Below are positions 6,334-8,612 of a DNA stretch of 8,612 bases, in pieces. The position numbers and the translations under genes were made by a program. The notes under the pieces were generated by a model that searched no databases, was not told the origin of the DNA, and saw only the letters and a program-made list of their open reading frames with translations. Position 1 is the first letter of the stretch. Each line of letters starts with the position of its first letter. Source of the stretch: Treponema sp. (GTDB lineage Bacteria > Spirochaetota > Spirochaetia > Treponematales > Breznakiellaceae); NCBI GenBank assembly GCA_031278025.1, contig JAITLF010000216.1, positions 1 through 8,612 on the forward strand. Reading direction: 5' to 3'.

Positions 6334-8526
6334 ATGAAAATCGGTATGAAGCTGGTGCTGATCATCAGTAGTATCAACCTTGTCGGTATCGGCTTACTTG
6401 CCGGTATTACCCTTAGCCTATCTCAGCGGGAAATCAGTCGCCTAGCAGAGGAGGAGGCGCAAAGCATTGCCAGAGAAAGCAGTGAAGAAATAAGGAATTG
6501 GATCAACGAATACATAGATATGGCGAGAACCCTCGCTTACGCAATGCAAGGTTATAAAGAAATACCGGCGGATCAGCGCCGGGACTACTTCAATTGGATG
6601 ATGAAATGGGTAGTCCTTTCAAAGCCTGAAGAAAATTCTTTTAGTGTATATGCCAACTGGTCGTCCGATGGACTTGACGGCATGGACGCACAGTTCGCCA
6701 ATACCCCTGGAACCGATGAGACCGGACGGTACGTACCCCTATGGAACCTTATTAACGGCAACCCGGTACTAAGCCCTATACCGGGTTTTGGTTGGCCTTT
6801 GATCATGCAAGTATTGAAGGATGATAAAGAATATATGCTTGATCCGGCGGTGAATCCCTCGAACTTGGGAATGAGGTTAGTTGCCAATATGGGGGTCGCA
6901 GTGCGAGATCCCGATACCAGCGTAACTATCGGCGTTGTCGGCACGGCGTTTGACGTATCAATGCTGCAGACTATGGTTAGCAAGGTTAAACCCTTCGGTG
7001 ACGGTAATGCGTTTCTGTTCAGCTCAGGGGGTATCATTGCCGCGCACCCAGACGCAGAAAGGCTAGGAAAGAACATGAAGGAAACAGAAACCGACACCTT
7101 CGGCCCCTTCATCGATACTATGATTAAGGCGGTTTCTACAGGAACAGCCGCCTCCTTCTCCTACCGCCCCGCTCAATCCGACACGGTCATCCAGTACTAC
7201 GCCGTCCCCTTTACGGTGGGCCGTTCTCCTAATCCCTGGACCTTAGTAGTCAGCGTTTCCCGCAACACCGTCATGGCGCCGATCTACAGTATGCTTAGGA
7301 TATGCCTTATCATCGGGGTTTTGATCATGGTTTTTATGTCCGCAGGCATCATCCTTACCGCCCGTTCCATAAGCCGCCCCATCACCTCTACCATGACAGT
7401 CCTGAAAGACATTGCCGAAGGATATCTCACCAAAGAGATCGCCCTCCATTCCCACGATGAGCTAGGCGATCTTGCTCGTTACTTAAACTTCACCGTAGAC
7501 AGGATCAAGGGTCTTGTTCTGTCCATAAGGAAGGAGGCTCAGATACTTTCTCAAACCGGCTCTGATCTTGCCAGCAACATGACCGAAACCGCTGCCTCCA
7601 TCAGCGAGATCACGGCAAACATACAAAGTATCAAGGCACAAACAAGCCGACAGACCGCAAGCATTAAAAGTACCAGTTCAATTATGGAACAGGTCGTAGA
7701 AAACATCGAAAGTCTCAACGGTCAGATTCAAAAACAGACCGACTGTGTAAGCCAATCCTCCTCGGCAGTGGAACAGATGCTTGCAAACATTCAAAGCGTT
7801 ACCGAAACCCTAGTGAAGAATGAAAGCAATGTAACCAAGCTCTCCCAGGCCTCTGAAGTGGGACGGAGTAGTTTACAGGAAGTGTCTATGGATATTCAGG
7901 AGATCGATCGGGAATCCGCAGGGCTTTTGGAGATCAACGCGGTGATGGAGAACATAGCCAGTCAGACGAACCTGCTTTCCATGAACGCGGCCATAGAGGC
8001 GGCGCATGCGGGGGAGGCCGGTAAAGGCTTTGCGGTGGTGGCCGATGAGATACGCAAGCTGGCGGAGTCCTCTTCGGAGCAGTCAAAGACCATAAGCGAT
8101 GTCTTGAAGAAAATAAAAAGCTCCGTAGACAAGATCACCTCCTCCACCGGAGCGGTGCTGCGGAACTTTGAGGCCATAAGCGACGGGGTGAAGACTGTAA
8201 CGGATCAGGAGGCGAATGTACGCAGCGCCATGGAGGAGCAGGGCATAGGAAGCAAAGCCATACTGGAGTCCATAAAGCGGCTGAAGGAGATCACCGGGGA
8301 AGTGAAAGGGAGCGCCCAGGGGATGCGCGGCGGGAGCCATGAGGTAATACAGGAGAGTAAGACCCTTGAAGGGATAACGGCAGAGATAGGGGATGGGATG
8401 CAGGAGATGGCCAGCGGAGCAGAACAGATAGATAGGGCGGTGAACCGGGTCAATGACATAAGTTTGGAGAACAAGAAGCAGATAGAGCTGCTTATGAATG
8501 AAGTGGCCCGCTTCAAGGTAGAATGA
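6334..8526 (+). CDS. Methyl-accepting chemotaxis protein, dCache sensor (second of tandem pair)
   Basis: Paralogue of the preceding gene, also exactly 730 residues with the same architecture: anchor about 6-29, dCache-type sensor about 32-318, second membrane segment about 320-343, HAMP about 344-397 (DELG at 375-378), signalling hairpin to the end. Residues 531-610 differ from the first receptor at one position (Val for Ile at 598). The first 50 residues are also close, but residues 51-100 match at only about half. In the sensor it has VYANW and [10 protein letters not shown] but a different middle (about 145-185), with two extra residues near 100 and two fewer near 175 relative to the first copy. 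Divergence in the sensor suggests a different ligand or affinity. HAMP has EGYLT where the first copy has EGDLT. AAAGGAG (6321-6327) sits six bases before the ATG. No CheR-docking pentapeptide is present. Confidence 0.96.
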   Translation: MKIGMKLVLIISSINLVGIGLLAGITLSLSQREISRLAEEEAQSIARESSEEIRNWINEYIDMARTLAYAMQGYKEIPADQRRDYFNWMMKWVVLSKPEENSFSVYANWSSDGLDGMDAQFANTPGTDETGRYVPLWNLINGNPVLSPIPGFGWPLIMQVLKDDKEYMLDPAVNPSNLGMRLVANMGVAVRDPDTSVTIGVVGTAFDVSMLQTMVSKVKPFGDGNAFLFSSGGIIAAHPDAERLGKNMKETETDTFGPFIDTMIKAVSTGTAASFSYRPAQSDTVIQYYAVPFTVGRSPNPWTLVVSVSRNTVMAPIYSMLRICLIIGVLIMVFMSAGIILTARSISRPITSTMTVLKDIAEGYLTKEIALHSHDELGDLARYLNFTVDRIKGLVLSIRKEAQILSQTGSDLASNMTETAASISEITANIQSIKAQTSRQTASIKSTSSIMEQVVENIESLNGQIQKQTDCVSQSSSAVEQMLANIQSVTETLVKNESNVTKLSQASEVGRSSLQEVSMDIQEIDRESAGLLEINAVMENIASQTNLLSMNAAIEAAHAGEAGKGFAVVADEIRKLAESSSEQSKTISDVLKKIKSSVDKITSSTGAVLRNFEAISDGVKTVTDQEANVRSAMEEQGIGSKAILESIKRLKEITGEVKGSAQGMRGGSHEVIQESKTLEGITAEIGDGMQEMASGAEQIDRAVNRVNDISLENKKQIELLMNEVARFKVE
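8065..8181 (+). repeat. Near-identical direct repeat, copy 2 (within second chemoreceptor)
   Basis: Partner of 5618-5734 in the same reading frame and at the same codon positions (578-616). The differences are one silent change at codon 593, Ile to Val at 598, and one silent change at codon 610. Recombination between the copies would join the sensor of one receptor to the tail of the other and delete 2447 bp. Confidence 0.9.
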
Positions 8527-8612
8527 GCGGCAAAGGTAGGTTAAAGGGCAGGAGATTCTAACAAAACCACCCGCTGAACAGGGGGCGTCCAGACTTTGGA
8601 GAGTTGTCAATA
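8527..8612. other. Sequence after the second chemoreceptor, no gene seen
   Basis: The last 86 bases hold no start with a ribosome site, no clear terminator and no RNA element that I can recognise. A weak imperfect pairing of the CCACCCGC and GGGGGCG type (about 8567-8587) is not convincing. A following gene may start outside the window. Confidence 0.4.

Noticed and set aside
6585..7112. - strand frame of 175 codons opposite the sensor of the second chemoreceptor
   Set aside because: It is antisense to well-supported coding sequence and resembles no family I know.
8083..8610. Long - strand frame (175 codons) opposite the end of the second chemoreceptor
   Set aside because: A similar antisense frame occurs opposite the same part of the first copy, as expected from duplicated coding sequence. 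The translation (leucine- and tyrosine-rich pieces) is a by-product of the sense codons.

Overview
The window looks like a piece of a moderately GC-rich chromosome. The best guess is a spirochaete of the Treponema group, possibly one of the mid-GC gut treponemes. This is inferred from the gene mix: a UroD-like methyltransferase end, TraX, ComF, and tandem near-identical chemoreceptors that lack a CheR-docking tail. No single marker proves it.

Layout, left to right. Positions 1-216 hold the C-terminal 71 codons of a UroD-family protein on the + strand. A 271-residue TraX-like multi-pass membrane protein follows on the + strand (269-1084). It converges on a ComF-family phosphoribosyltransferase on the - strand (1133-1852), and a strong stem-loop lies between the two. 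Positions 1853-2447 have no confident large gene. They hold a textbook Rho-independent terminator on the - strand (about 2015-2058), and upstream of it on that strand a roughly 94-codon ORF (2093-2377) with no convincing start. The tyrosyl-tRNA synthetase gene tyrS follows (2448-3755, +).

The right 55% is a tandem pair of methyl-accepting chemotaxis proteins of exactly equal length, 730 residues each (3887-6079 and 6334-8526, both +). Each has an N-terminal membrane anchor, a periplasmic dCache-type sensor, a second membrane segment, HAMP, and a long cytoplasmic coiled-coil signalling hairpin. The signalling halves are nearly identical, while the distal sensor halves share only about half their residues. 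This is the pattern expected of a duplicated receptor whose ligand specificity has diverged. Both should feed the same CheA/CheW array. The 254-bp gap between them holds a stem-loop, promoter-like elements and a 15-codon ORF with a good ribosome site that is interrupted by a run of eight C.

I see no mobile element, CRISPR array, tRNA or rRNA, and no clearly new multi-gene system. The points most worth checking are the silent-site mosaic between the two receptors, the C8 tract upstream of the second receptor, and the poorly defined small gene in front of the 2015-2058 terminator.
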